Below, piece by piece: positions 5,474 through 5,527 of a stretch of 5,527 nt of DNA (the stretch's first letter is position 1; every line of letters starts with the position of its first letter). The DNA lies in assembly GCA_900539095.1 (NCBI GenBank), contig UQAR01000099.1, forward strand, positions 1 through 5,527, written 5' to 3'. The position numbers and the translations under genes were made by a program. Below the pieces are notes generated by a model. It ran no database searches and was not told the origin of the DNA. It was given only the letters and a program-made list of their open reading frames with translations. Origin of the DNA: an uncultured Ruminococcus sp. GTDB taxonomy: Bacteria > Bacillota > Clostridia > Oscillospirales > Ruminococcaceae.

Positions 5474-5527
5474 TGCGAGGTAACAGTGTATGAGGAAACA
5501 TTCTGAGGGCGTGAGTTAGGTGAACAC

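Larger units (their letters stand above)
5198..5527. other. Intergenic stretch with no convincing gene
   Basis: No frame here has a start codon, ribosome binding site and credible length together. On the plus strand, ATG 5490 reads only nine codons after GAGG, and a GTG at 5520 with GAGGG 10 nt before it could begin a gene beyond the edge. On the minus strand, a frame open from the right edge stops at 5374 after about 50 codons. It crosses the inverted repeats and is probably not a gene. The AT-rich left part holds a perfect plus-strand TATAAT (5368-5373) without a good -35. The inverted repeats and hairpin are listed separately. Confidence 0.6.

Noticed and set aside
5490..5519. Nine-codon plus-strand frame (MRKHSEGVS) after GAGG, considered as a leader peptide
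   Set aside because: It has no run of regulatory codons and no visible attenuator or downstream gene, so it is indistinguishable from chance.
5374..5526. Minus-strand frame of about 50 codons open to the right edge
   Set aside because: It runs through the perfect 9-bp inverted repeat and the GGGTCTC hairpin and shows no recognisable motif. It could still be a gene's 3' end, but nothing supports it.

Overview
The window looks like a contig end from a low-to-moderate GC Clostridia genome, possibly a Ruminococcus-like gut member (inference). The reasons are AGGAGG-type ribosome binding sites, sigma-A-like promoters, U-tract terminators, AT-rich intergenic DNA, a YicI-type family 31 glycosidase and a CapA-type lipoprotein. 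The first 51 bases are not genomic. They are an Illumina Nextera i7 adapter ending in the Tn5 mosaic end, so biological sequence starts at base 52.

All four recognisable genes lie on the minus strand, so transcription runs from high to low coordinates in three separate units. Bases 5113-5527 carry no convincing gene. They hold a predicted capA promoter, a cluster of TTGTTGC/GCAACA half-sites forming inverted repeats, and a GGGTCTC hairpin close to the right edge. Next comes a 415-residue CapA-family lipoprotein (5112-3865). Its 3' region contains a short GC-rich palindrome and then a terminator.

A 380-bp regulatory gap follows. It contains an 18-bp palindrome over a possible -35 box, a 14-bp palindrome near the predicted start point, a second promoter and a strong Shine-Dalgarno sequence. 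This gap precedes a complete 780-residue GH31 alpha-xylosidase (3484-1142), which ends in its own terminator. The third unit starts from a near-consensus promoter at 1041-1013. It encodes a DUF3783 protein (983-579) and, overlapping it by 11 bp, an EamA/DMT-type permease that starts at GTG 589 and is cut off by the adapter after 179 codons.

The xylosidase would release alpha-linked xylose from imported xyloglucan-type oligosaccharides in the cytoplasm. CapA would act outside the membrane on a surface polymer. The DUF3783-permease pair looks like an independent two-gene operon. I see no phage, IS, CRISPR or defence genes. The parts most worth a second look are the xylosidase control region, the half-site cluster and hairpin at the right end, and an altered metal-site motif in CapA.
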